This document shows, piece by piece, positions 1-7,664 of a stretch of 16,349 nt of DNA. The notes beneath the pieces were generated by a model. It searched no databases, was not told the DNA's origin, and saw nothing but the letters and a program-made list of their open reading frames with translations. This stretch comes from CAYMBP01 sp964388745 (GTDB lineage Bacteria > Babelota > Babeliae > Babelales > RVW-14): positions 1-16,349 of the forward strand of contig CAYMBP010000027.1 of NCBI GenBank assembly GCA_964388745.1, written 5' to 3'. Position 1 is the first letter of the stretch; every line of letters starts with the position of its first letter. The position numbers were made by a program, and so were the translations under genes.

Positions 1-985
1 ATGCACTGCTGTTTTGTTTAGCAAGGTCTGAGCCTTCATTATTAATCGTAATTATTGCGTTACTGTTATTCACAATCGACTGACTATTATTCTCACAACA
101 TTCAGCAAGTGCCAAGATTGCATTGGAGTTATTATTACAGCAATCAACGAGTGAGTTGCTATTGTTAGTCACATCACCTTTAAGAGCCAAGATCGCATTG
201 GAATTATTGTTGCAACAGTCAAGCAATGCACTGCTGTTTTGTTTCGCAAGATCTGAGCCTTCATTATTAATTGTAACTATCGCGTTGCTGTTATTTACAA
301 TCGATTGACTATTATTTTCACAACATTCAGCAAGTACCAAGATCGCATTGGAGTTATTATTACAGCAATCAACGAGTGAGTTGCTATTGTTAGTCACATC
401 ACCTTTAAGAGCCAAGATCGCATTGGAATTATTGTTGCAACAGTCAAGCAATGCACTGCTGTTTTGTTTCGCAAGGTCTGAGCCTTCATTATTAATCGTA
501 ATTATTGCATTGCTGTTATTTACAATTGACTGACTATTATTCTCACAGCAATCAGCAAGTACCAAGATTGCATTAGAGTTATTGTTGCAGCAGTCAAGTA
601 ATGCACTGCTGTTTTGTTTAGCAAGCTCCGAGCCTTCATTATTAATCGTAATTATTGCATTGCTGTTATTTACAATTGACTGACTATTATTCTCACAGCA
701 ATCAGCAAGTACCAAGATTGCATTAGAGTTATTGTTGCAGCAGTCAAGTAATGCACTGCTGTTTTGTTTAGCAAGATCTGAGCCTTCATTATTAATCGTA
801 ATTATTGCGTTGCTGTTATTTACAATCGATTGACTATTATTCTCACAGCAATCAACAAGCGCCAAGATTGCATTGGAATTATTGTTGCAGCAATCAACGA
901 GTGAGTTGCTATTATTTTTTACTTCTTCTTTAAGAGTTAAAATCGCATGACTATTATTTTTACAACAAGCAAGAAGAGCATTGCT
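1..985 (-). repeat. Tandem coding repeats, 225 bp and 150 bp units
   Basis: In gene order the copies are 985-761 (225 bp, the most divergent), 760-611 (150 bp), 610-461 (150 bp), 460-236 (225 bp), 235-11 (225 bp) and the start of another at 10-1. All lengths are multiples of 75 bp. The long unit equals the short one plus one 25-residue module made of an 11-mer and a 14-mer. The protein units are 50 or 75 residues. Copies other than the first differ at only a few, mostly synonymous, positions. This points to recent duplication or gene conversion, and the copy number may vary between strains or be misassembled. Confidence 0.95.
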
Positions 986-2134
986 ATTTTGTATAGCCAA
1001 TTCATTATCATCATCATCATCGTCATCATCATCACCAGAACATATGCGAATCCGACCATTATTAAGTGAAATAACATTTGCTCCTGATGATGACCCTTCT
1101 GGTGAAATAAGCGGCAATATTTTATCACCAGTTGGAGAAATAAGCGTATCAAAACAAAGCGTAACACCATCAACAGTTAATGAACCAAGTTGATCAAATC
1201 GCAATGTTTTATCATCTGTTATCACCATTGAATCACTCTCTACACAAATACCACCAGTGGTAAACGTATAATTTTTATTAAGAGCAATTTCTGTTTGATT
1301 TAAATATATTTGTGATTTTTTATCCTCAAAAACTATTTGTCCAGTACCAAGCCCTTTTATTTTAATATCAGTTAAATAAAGCTTAGTTCCCGATCTTATC
1401 CATAAAGTTCCCCCAGAAGAAATATCTAAAACATTTCCATTACCATTAACATGGGCCTCTTTGCCTGTGAATGTCCAAGTTCCTGATAAATTAATTCCTG
1501 AGTTCATTTTTATATCATTAGCATCTTGCCATAATAATGCATTTGATAAATTAAGATTTCGACCTCCAAAGGCGAGCGTATGATTGTTAAGATTTACTGT
1601 TCCTGATCCTGAAATAATACAATCATCAGCAAGAGTCAGATTATCACCCAAAATCATTGAGCCATTATTCATTATAATATTAGAATTTAATGCACTCTGT
1701 ATGGCAACAGTTAATTGACTAGCTTCATGTGTTAATTGCAACCCCTCAAGTGAGTCAAAAAGAGGCTGTCCTTCAAGTCGATTTGTCGCCCCAATGACGG
1801 TAATCTTTGGTGTAAACATACCAGCATCTATACGAATACGCTCATTTGAATTTAACGAAATAGATCGAGCCTCATCTCCATTAAATGATCCAGTAAAAAA
1901 TGCAGGAGTATCATTAACATCTAAGCATCCTTTATCAAATTGTATTGATGATCCTGCAACAGCTCCAGCAACCTCAAGCGTACCATTCCAGTTTGAAATT
2001 GGCTGATTAAGAGTAAGCCGCCCTCCATTAACACGCACGGTAGAATGCTTATGAGAGAACTTAAACCCAGCCAACATAGGTGCATTATGTAACACAAGCA
2101 ATAAACCAACCAATACACCTACAAACTTCCTCAT
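1..2134 (-). CDS. Large secreted fibre-like protein with Asn/Cys-rich coiled-coil stalk (3' end outside window)
   Basis: The frame is open from the ATG at 2134 to the left edge: 711 codons with no stop, so the C-terminus is missing. The start follows an AGGGGA-type ribosome binding site at good spacing. Residues 1 to about 23 form a signal peptide (MRKFVGVLVGLLLVLHNAP, then a small-residue cleavage region). Residues 24-367 are rich in short beta-like segments with many Asn, Gly and Thr (for example NNGSMILGDNLTL), like beta-solenoid passenger domains. Nine Asp follow at 368-376. From residue 384 on the chain is built of blocks that begin with Ser and end with Asn, mostly 7, 11, 14 or 18 residues long, and often carry a Cys pair. 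I infer a surface or exported oligomeric fibre or adhesin. No known family was recognised and no membrane anchor is visible. Expression probably depends on the promoter and hairpin leader upstream. Confidence 0.85.
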   Translation of the reverse strand, partial: MRKFVGVLVGLLLVLHNAPMLAGFKFSHKHSTVRVNGGRLTLNQPISNWNGTLEVAGAVAGSSIQFDKGCLDVNDTPAFFTGSFNGDEARSISLNSNERIRIDAGMFTPKITVIGATNRLEGQPLFDSLEGLQLTHEASQLTVAIQSALNSNIIMNNGSMILGDNLTLADDCIISGSGTVNLNNHTLAFGGRNLNLSNALLWQDANDIKMNSGINLSGTWTFTGKEAHVNGNGNVLDISSGGTLWIRSGTKLYLTDIKIKGLGTGQIVFEDKKSQIYLNQTEIALNKNYTFTTGGICVESDSMVITDDKTLRFDQLGSLTVDGVTLCFDTLISPTGDKILPLISPEGSSSGANVISLNNGRIRICSGDDDDDDDDDNELAIQNSNALLACCKNNSHAILTLKEEVKNNSNSLVDCCNNNSNAILALVDCCENNSQSIVNNSNAIITINNEGSDLAKQNSSALLDCCNNNSNAILVLADCCENNSQSIVNNSNAIITINNEGSELAKQNSSALLDCCNNNSNAILVLADCCENNSQSIVNNSNAIITINNEGSDLAKQNSSALLDCCNNNSNAILALKGDVTNNSNSLVDCCNNNSNAILVLAECCENNSQSIVNNSNAIVTINNEGSDLAKQNSSALLDCCNNNSNAILALKGDVTNNSNSLVDCCNNNSNAILALAECCENNSQSIVNNSNAIITINNEGSDLAKQNSSA

Positions 2135-2173
2135 TACTTTCCCCTTTTTAAAATAACAGGAGCTCTTTACTCA

Positions 2174-2205
2174 TTAATTGCAACGGTAACAGGTGTTGCA
2201 ATTAA
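2174..2205 (-). promoter_or_regulatory. Leader inverted repeat ahead of the stalk-protein gene
   Basis: Arms ttaattgcaac (2174-2184) and gttgcaattaa (2195-2205) are a perfect 11-bp inverted repeat around a 10-nt loop. The element lies between the likely promoter and the ribosome binding site. No T-run follows on either strand, so a simple terminator is unlikely. It could be an operator or an mRNA hairpin that affects stability or translation. Confidence 0.55.
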
Positions 2206-2245
2206 GTGCGCCATCCAACAACCGCAATTATAAAACTATTACATA

Positions 2246-2275
2246 ATACTAAGGATAATAAACAATCAGAGTCAA
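2246..2275 (-). promoter_or_regulatory. Predicted sigma-70-type promoter of the stalk-protein gene
   Basis: On the minus strand TTGACT (2275-2270) is followed after 18 bp by TAGTAT (2251-2246). This would give a leader of about 100 nt that contains the inverted repeat. The call rests on consensus match and position only. Confidence 0.45.
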
Positions 2276-2292
2276 GCTTCACTACAAATACC

Positions 2293-2323
2293 ACAAAAGC
2301 CCCTTTCTATAAGGGGCTTTTGT
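2293..2323. terminator. Hairpin terminator, probably bidirectional
   Basis: A perfect 13-bp stem (2293-2305 with 2311-2323) encloses a 5-nt loop. The stem carries four G:C pairs at its loop side and A/T-rich ends. A T-rich run follows on the plus strand. On the minus strand the arm itself ends in CTTTTGT. The only gene reading towards it is yicC, from the right, so its likely job is to end yebC-yicC transcription just before the stalk-protein promoter. Confidence 0.75.
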
Positions 2324-2394
2324 TATTTTTTAAAAAGAGGAAAAAATCGACGCAATTTTAAAAAAATTTATTCAGATTAATTTTTAATGGAAAA

Positions 2395-3291
2395 TTAAAT
2401 TATATTTTGAGCCTGCTCTCTGCACTTTTCAAGGGCTACCTTTATGTCAACAGCAGCTGCGCTTATTGTATAGTCAGAACACTTTGCCATAATGGTATTT
2501 GTCTCTCTAAGTAGCTCCTGCAAAATAAAATCAAGGCGCTTTCCTTTATCCTGTTTCTTTTCTTCAATAAAAATACTTACAGCTTGCAGGTGACTATTAA
2601 ACCGAGTTATCTCCTCATGAACATCAATTTTATTAAGAGAAGCATAAAGCTCGTCAAGGTGTAGTTTTGCGCCAGGATCAACAATTTCACTTTCTAATAA
2701 CTTGTTTTGTTGAGCAATCTGATTCTTTTTTTCTTTCATAAGTTCTTCAAAGCGCTTACTTACCTCCTTAATTTTTTGCTGACAGGTACCAAGCAACTCT
2801 TTAAGATCTGAACATAGCCCACTTCCCTCTTGCTCTCTAACCTCCATTAACTTATCTGCAACCTCTTGAACGGCATTAAGAATAGTAATTTCATGCTCAT
2901 GATCAAGATCTTTTTTATCAGAAACAAAAACATGTGGCAGCAATAATAAATCAGAAATCGAAAGAGCTCCATCAATACCATGCTTAGCCTTAATCAAATC
3001 AACAGCCGCAAGATACCCCTCAACAACTTTCAGGCAAGGCTTAACAGGCTCAAATGACTCGCTCTCTTGTCCCAACTTAATAACAACATAGACTCGTCCA
3101 CGAAGCAGTTTTTTTTGAAGCAAGGAAATAATTTTAACTTCAAGGTGTCCAAAAATGCTGGGCAATTTACATACCACTTCAAGGAACCGAGCATTAATAC
3201 TCTTAAGCTCAACCGAAAAGCTAATTCGCTCGCCATCTCCAACATCTAAGAAAAACGTTGCGCAATTGTATCCGGTCATACTGAACAACAT
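2395..3291 (-). CDS. yicC: YicC/YloC family endoribonuclease
   Basis: The 298-residue protein has the usual YicC length. It begins MLFSMTGYN, matching the family N-terminus (SMTGYG, last Gly replaced by Asn). It ends with the typical C-terminal block: EEITRFNSHL near residues 227-236 and GKRLDFILQELLRE near 250-263, followed by an N-T-I-M-A-K segment. Charged, probably helical residues fill the middle (about 150-215). The family is known as cytoplasmic RNases that help degrade RNA; no substrate can be read from this sequence. The start is supported by an AAGGAA ribosome binding site. The gene lies 46 bp downstream of yebC on the same strand, so the two are probably co-transcribed, and a hairpin terminator lies beyond its stop. 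Confidence 0.93.
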   Translation of the reverse strand: MLFSMTGYNCATFFLDVGDGERISFSVELKSINARFLEVVCKLPSIFGHLEVKIISLLQKKLLRGRVYVVIKLGQESESFEPVKPCLKVVEGYLAAVDLIKAKHGIDGALSISDLLLLPHVFVSDKKDLDHEHEITILNAVQEVADKLMEVREQEGSGLCSDLKELLGTCQQKIKEVSKRFEELMKEKKNQIAQQNKLLESEIVDPGAKLHLDELYASLNKIDVHEEITRFNSHLQAVSIFIEEKKQDKGKRLDFILQELLRETNTIMAKCSDYTISAAAVDIKVALEKCREQAQNII

Positions 3292-3337
3292 GAATTATTC
3301 CTTTATAATATAATTTATTTCCTTGCACTTTACTTAA

Positions 3338-4054
3338 TCAGCTCAAGTTTGCAAATACATTTTGTACGTCATCAAGATCATCTAGCATATCGAGAAATTT
3401 ATAAACTGTCTCTTCCTGATTTTTTTCTTGTAATAAGACACTATTTGAGGAAACCCACTCGGCTTGAGATAATTCAATTTGAGCAGATGCATCTTCAAGA
3501 GCCTTACGAACTTTATCAAGATCTTGTAATACACAAATAATGGTTGCTACACCATCTTCTATTATAATATCATCAACTTGGTAATCAATAAGCATCTCAA
3601 GCAGCTCATCTTCAGACTTCCCTGTCTGTGCACGAATCATACCTTTATGCTCAAACATCCACGAAACAGCTCCCCCTTCAGCCAAATTACCACCAGCCTT
3701 TGAAAAAACATGACGCAAATCTGCAACCGTTCTATTTTTATTATCTGAAAGCGTTTCAACCATAACAGCAACCCCACATGGACCATATCCTTCATACGTG
3801 TGTGCCTCATAATTGACACCTTCAAGTTCACCTGTTCCCTTTTTTATTGCACGAGAAACGTTCTCTTGAGGCATGTTTGCAGCCTTCGCTTTTTCAAGCA
3901 CCATCCGCAATCGAGCATTGCCTGCAGGGTCTCCTCCTCCCTCTTTTGACGCAACAGTAATCTCTTTTGAAAGCTTTGTAAATACCTTACCTCGCTTTGC
4001 ATCCTCTTTTGCTTTTTTATGCTTAATGGTAGACCATTTCGAATGCCCGGCCAT
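3338..4054 (-). CDS. yebC: YebC/PmpR family protein (transcription/translation regulator)
   Basis: The 238-residue product starts with the hallmark MAGHSKWSTIKHKKAKEDAKRG and contains the other conserved YebC blocks: a KEGGGDP stretch near residue 37, NARLRMVLEKAKAANMP at about 46-62, YEGYGPCGVAVMVE at about 87-101, and GGNLAEGGAVSWMF near 120-134. YebC proteins have been described as DNA-binding regulators and, more recently, as factors that relieve ribosome stalling; the sequence does not show which applies here. A GGAG motif lies just upstream of the ATG. The gene heads a minus-strand pair with yicC. In many bacteria yebC sits near the ruv genes. Here ruvB is about 6 kb away, with the phospholipase cluster in between. 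Confidence 0.96.
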   Translation of the reverse strand: MAGHSKWSTIKHKKAKEDAKRGKVFTKLSKEITVASKEGGGDPAGNARLRMVLEKAKAANMPQENVSRAIKKGTGELEGVNYEAHTYEGYGPCGVAVMVETLSDNKNRTVADLRHVFSKAGGNLAEGGAVSWMFEHKGMIRAQTGKSEDELLEMLIDYQVDDIIIEDGVATIICVLQDLDKVRKALEDASAQIELSQAEWVSSNSVLLQEKNQEETVYKFLDMLDDLDDVQNVFANLS

Positions 4055-4384
4055 AGTGAAACTCCGTAAATAATATTAAGAAGAATGTATACTTGAATGA
4101 TTTTATAACAAAAAACGTCATAGCCTAGGCAGATATTTAAAATTATCCTAAAAACAAATCTCTAGGGTAAGAATCAAATAAACAGCTCTAAACCAACTCT
4201 ACTTAGCTATACTTATTCCTTCGATAGCCTATCGCTATTAATTGTATTTGTCGACCCCTTGCACATTACCAGCATAATCAATTTTTTGAAGAGACTTTGA
4301 CTAAATGTATTGATTTTATATAAGACAACTTTATATAATAATTTCAGATATTGATTTTTTATGATTAAAGGGGAAGGAATTGCT
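4055..4384. other. Divergent intergenic region between yebC and the phospholipase cluster
   Basis: No credible gene is visible in these 330 bp; the 73-residue minus-strand frame overlapping it has no homology-like features. The right part holds the predicted promoters for the first phospholipase gene. The left part should hold the yebC promoter, but no strong -35/-10 pair stands out. A small inverted repeat, cgata-gcc-tatcg, occurs near 4220-4235. Confidence 0.5.
4297..4339 (+). promoter_or_regulatory. Two overlapping predicted promoters for the phospholipase cluster
   Basis: TTGACT (4297-4302) pairs with TATAAG (4319-4324) at 16 bp. TTGATT (4310-4315) pairs with TATAAT (4334-4339) at 18 bp. 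Either would start transcription roughly 40-55 nt before the ATG at 4385. They are predictions by eye in AT-rich DNA. Confidence 0.4.
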
Positions 4385-5917
4385 ATGCCATTGTGTAAAT
4401 TTTTTATGTTTTTTTTCTTATCTTTTTTTACCAAATTATGCTCATTAAACGGACAAGTTACTTTGCAGACTCAAGATAACTTAGAAAAAAACATCGAGAA
4501 AAAATTAATATTGAAAGAAAAAAAACAAGATATATCTAAGCTTTTCTTAAATCCATTTATAGGAGAAAAAGAATATTTTGTAAGAAGAGATAATGGGCTC
4601 TCTTTTCATGAACTTAATTTTCTAGTAAAACGTCTACCCATAGTCATGCAAAATATTGCAGACTTTGTTCCAAGTGATCAACTCTCTTTAAGCACAACCC
4701 CAATCATTAGCAGCATTGGTAGTGGTGGTGGCTATCGAGCAATGATTGGATATCTCGGCTTTCTCAAGGGCCTTGAATCATTAAATTTTCTTGATACAAT
4801 CGCTTATAATATTGGCCTTTCTGGTTCAACATGGACCATTGCTTCGCTCATGGCCCATAGCCAAAGCCCATCTGAACTCCAAGAATACCTCCAAAAGCAA
4901 ATTGAACAATCATTTGATATTTCACTGATCAATCGAAAAGAAGTTGTCGCAAACCTTAAAGAAAAACTATATTACCGACAAAAAATTACCTTCTGTGACT
5001 TATGGGGCAGCATAATATCACATTTTATATTTTGTGGAAGGCCACATTGTGGCCAGCGAGAACGGCTTGAAAATTTTGCACCGCTTGTAGAAACAGGCCG
5101 CTATCCTTACCCTATCTTTACCGGTATTCTTGACAATTTAGAACACTATGAATGGATGGAATTTGGCCCTCATGAAATAGGATCAGAGTTTCTTAACACA
5201 TGGATACCAAGCAACTGTTTTGGTAAAAAATTTAAAAACGGTGTAAGCAATGACACACGGCCAGGAGCGTCGCTAAGCTATCTTGTTGGCCTATTTGGCT
5301 CTGCTTACTCACTTAACCTTGATGAACATGTGAAATACCTTCACAGCCTTGTTATAGAACAATTTGATCAGCGCGTCTACACCCCATTCGAATTTTTTGA
5401 AAATTTTCGCTTTTCTCCTCCAATGGTTCGCAATATGACGCGCGGCCTTGAAGGCTTTCCTCTTTGTAACAATCGCTATCAAGTTGTTCTTGATGCAGGC
5501 CTTGCATTTAACCTTCCCTTTCCACCAGCAGTAAGGCGAAAATCAAACATAATTCTTTGCTGCGATATGTCGGAAAATGTACAAAATGGTGAAGCTGTTA
5601 ACGAGCTTAAAAAAGTAGAAGCCTACATGAAAAGAAAAGGCATTCCATTTCCAGAAATTAATTATGAAAATATAGAGAAACAAGAAGTTAATATTTTTTA
5701 TGATGAGCAAAATCTTGAAAGTCCTATAATTCTCTATTTTCCTCATCATGTTGAATTTGCAACAATGAAATTTGAATATAATAAAGAAGAGTTTGAGAAA
5801 GTATGCAATACAATGCAACAACAAGTAATCGATTCTAGAGAAATGATTCTTTATGCCATACAACTTGCTCATCAACGACTTGTTCAATTAATGGGGAAAC
5901 AAAATACGACAAAATAA
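4385..5917 (+). CDS. Secreted cPLA2-like phospholipase / lysophospholipase, paralog 1
   Basis: The 510-residue protein carries the catalytic landmarks of the group IV phospholipase A2/fungal phospholipase B fold. These are SGGGYR at 113-118 (oxyanion glycines and the conserved Arg), GLSGS with nucleophile Ser146, and DAGL with catalytic Asp370 followed by FNLPFPP. The WMEFGPHEIGSEFL segment near 257-270 matches the WxEFxPxExG block of this family. The expected activity is hydrolysis of acyl esters of phospholipids or lysophospholipids. The ATG at 4385 is preferred over the in-frame ATG at 4361 because a strong AAGGGGAAGGA lies six bases before it and the product then begins directly with a hydrophobic signal peptide (residues 1 to about 20). 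The next paralog starts 20 bp after its stop, suggesting an operon. Export route and substrate are not visible. Confidence 0.88.
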   Translation: MPLCKFFMFFFLSFFTKLCSLNGQVTLQTQDNLEKNIEKKLILKEKKQDISKLFLNPFIGEKEYFVRRDNGLSFHELNFLVKRLPIVMQNIADFVPSDQLSLSTTPIISSIGSGGGYRAMIGYLGFLKGLESLNFLDTIAYNIGLSGSTWTIASLMAHSQSPSELQEYLQKQIEQSFDISLINRKEVVANLKEKLYYRQKITFCDLWGSIISHFIFCGRPHCGQRERLENFAPLVETGRYPYPIFTGILDNLEHYEWMEFGPHEIGSEFLNTWIPSNCFGKKFKNGVSNDTRPGASLSYLVGLFGSAYSLNLDEHVKYLHSLVIEQFDQRVYTPFEFFENFRFSPPMVRNMTRGLEGFPLCNNRYQVVLDAGLAFNLPFPPAVRRKSNIILCCDMSENVQNGEAVNELKKVEAYMKRKGIPFPEINYENIEKQEVNIFYDEQNLESPIILYFPHHVEFATMKFEYNKEEFEKVCNTMQQQVIDSREMILYAIQLAHQRLVQLMGKQNTTK

Positions 5918-5937
5918 CATTTTTAGAGGAATGAGTA

Positions 5938-7554
5938 ATGAAGAAAATCTTTTTTGCCCTTATTATTACTGTAGCATCTACACCCTATGCATTTTATGCA
6001 AAAACTAATAATAATATCAAAATTCGCATTGGAACAAGCATAAATAAAGAAGAATCATTATTCATTCAAAAACGTAACAAAATTACTCATAAAGCAATTG
6101 AAGAAATTCTTAATCGTAAACTTGAAGAAAAAGAAGTTCCGACAATTGCAACCATTACAAGCGGAGGGGGTAATCGAGCAATGATAGCAACTCTTGGTTT
6201 TATGCTCGGCTTAAAACAACAAAAATTGCTCAATACTATTACTTATCAAGCATCACTTTCTGGGTCTTCTTGGTTCTTGGCCTCGTGGATTGCTAAAAAT
6301 ATGCCCCTTGAAGGATACTCTATTCAACTCTCTCGCAATTTAATTTCATTTTTCGATCTTGACCAGTTTTCTGCATCAAAAATTATAAATTTTTTAGTTG
6401 ATAGCCATAAATTAGGATATAAGCCCACCTTGTGTGATGCATGGGGCAGAGCTATCTCTAGTCTTATTTTTGGCGAAGACAAACCACCTAAAGACCTCTC
6501 ACCTGAAGAAGAAAAATTAATAAAGAATAAAGGATACGGCTACAGATATACGCTTGCCTCTCTTGCAGATTCTCTCAACCCTCAATACCACCCATTTCCT
6601 CTTTTTACGGCAATTTTTGCTAACACCTCTCCTTATCAATGGATGGAGTTTAGCCCTTTTGAAGCTGGCTCTCAATATTTAAATGCCTTTATTTCTGCAT
6701 CAGGCATTGGTAAACATTTTTCAAACGGAAAAATATTTGGCAAAGGAAGAGAGCTACCGCTTCCATATCTCTTAGGTCTTTTTGGATCAGCTTACGCTTT
6801 TGACCTTGGCTTTGCTCTCACACTTGGAATTGAGCAAATACGACAAATCATGGCTTCTTACTCGTCAGAAGATACTATAAATAAATTTGAAATGATATTT
6901 AAATATCTGCTCCCTTCAGCAATTGACATAAAAGACTTTGTCCGCAATGCACTGCTTCAAACTGTCCCATCAATGTTTCATACACCAATAAAAGGAATTG
7001 AGAGTGCAATCAAAAATCGCTATCGCATGCTGCCCCCTGTAATCCCAAGCTTTACCCAACAATTAAAAGAATCTCCAGTTAATCAAGATAGCTACTACAC
7101 ACTTATTGATGCTGGCCTTGACTTCAATCTCCCATTCCCTCCACTTATTGCTCATAACCGACGCAATGTTGATCTTTTTATTGTATGTGACGCATCAAGC
7201 AATACAGCTTTAACTGACCAGAGAAATAATGCAATGCTTCTTGCTGAAGAATATGCGATACGTAATAAATTACCTTTTCCTGATGTAAGTGAATCTTTAA
7301 AAAATATCTCACTTGAAAACAGCACACTATTATTTCATGATGAAGAAAATCCAGATGCACCCATTATAGTTTACATTCCTAATCCTATTATTTTTCCTAC
7401 AACTAAATTTAGCTACAAAACAAACGAATTTAATGAGCTACAAGAGGCAATGACGAAACAAGTTGATAAAGCAATGCCAATCATCAAACAAGCAATCGAA
7501 CTTGCTAGAGAAAAAAAGAGACAAGCTTCACAAATTATTCGCGTTGAAAGATAA
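5938..7554 (+). CDS. Secreted cPLA2-like phospholipase / lysophospholipase, paralog 2
   Basis: The 538-residue protein begins with a signal peptide (MKKIFFALIITVASTPYAF, cleavage near residue 21). It shows SGGGNR at 75-80, LSGSS with nucleophile Ser108, WMEFSPFEAG near 235-244, LLGLFGSAYAF near 278-288, and DAGLDFNLPFPPLI with catalytic Asp391. The residue two before the Ser is Ser rather than the usual Gly of GxSGS, but the catalytic pair is intact. It also shares an N-terminal IRIGTSINKEESLF-type block with paralog 3. A GAGGA ribosome binding site precedes the ATG and the gap to paralog 1 is only 20 bp, so both are probably on one transcript. The predicted reaction is acyl hydrolysis of (lyso)phospholipids, plausibly of host membranes; that target is an inference. 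Confidence 0.88.
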   Translation: MKKIFFALIITVASTPYAFYAKTNNNIKIRIGTSINKEESLFIQKRNKITHKAIEEILNRKLEEKEVPTIATITSGGGNRAMIATLGFMLGLKQQKLLNTITYQASLSGSSWFLASWIAKNMPLEGYSIQLSRNLISFFDLDQFSASKIINFLVDSHKLGYKPTLCDAWGRAISSLIFGEDKPPKDLSPEEEKLIKNKGYGYRYTLASLADSLNPQYHPFPLFTAIFANTSPYQWMEFSPFEAGSQYLNAFISASGIGKHFSNGKIFGKGRELPLPYLLGLFGSAYAFDLGFALTLGIEQIRQIMASYSSEDTINKFEMIFKYLLPSAIDIKDFVRNALLQTVPSMFHTPIKGIESAIKNRYRMLPPVIPSFTQQLKESPVNQDSYYTLIDAGLDFNLPFPPLIAHNRRNVDLFIVCDASSNTALTDQRNNAMLLAEEYAIRNKLPFPDVSESLKNISLENSTLLFHDEENPDAPIIVYIPNPIIFPTTKFSYKTNEFNELQEAMTKQVDKAMPIIKQAIELAREKKRQASQIIRVER

Positions 7555-7664
7555 CCATCTTTGATTAAATAACCATTAGAAAACAATGTGCAAGACTGAA
7601 GAGCTTTGATAGAATATAAATCAATAGCATTTTCTTACAGTATAATATTTTTTATTGGGCACCT

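Noticed and set aside
123..533. Two identical-looking 61-residue Leu/Gln/Ser-rich plus-strand frames
   Set aside because: They are antisense shadows of the tandem repeats of the minus-strand stalk gene and recur only because the repeats do.
1..985. CRISPR-like array
   Set aside because: Units are 150 or 225 bp with no short repeat-spacer alternation and they maintain an open frame throughout.
5543..5887. 114-residue minus-strand frame
   Set aside because: Antisense to the well-supported first phospholipase, with Phe/Ile/Lys-rich composition expected from reverse-complemented AT-rich coding DNA.
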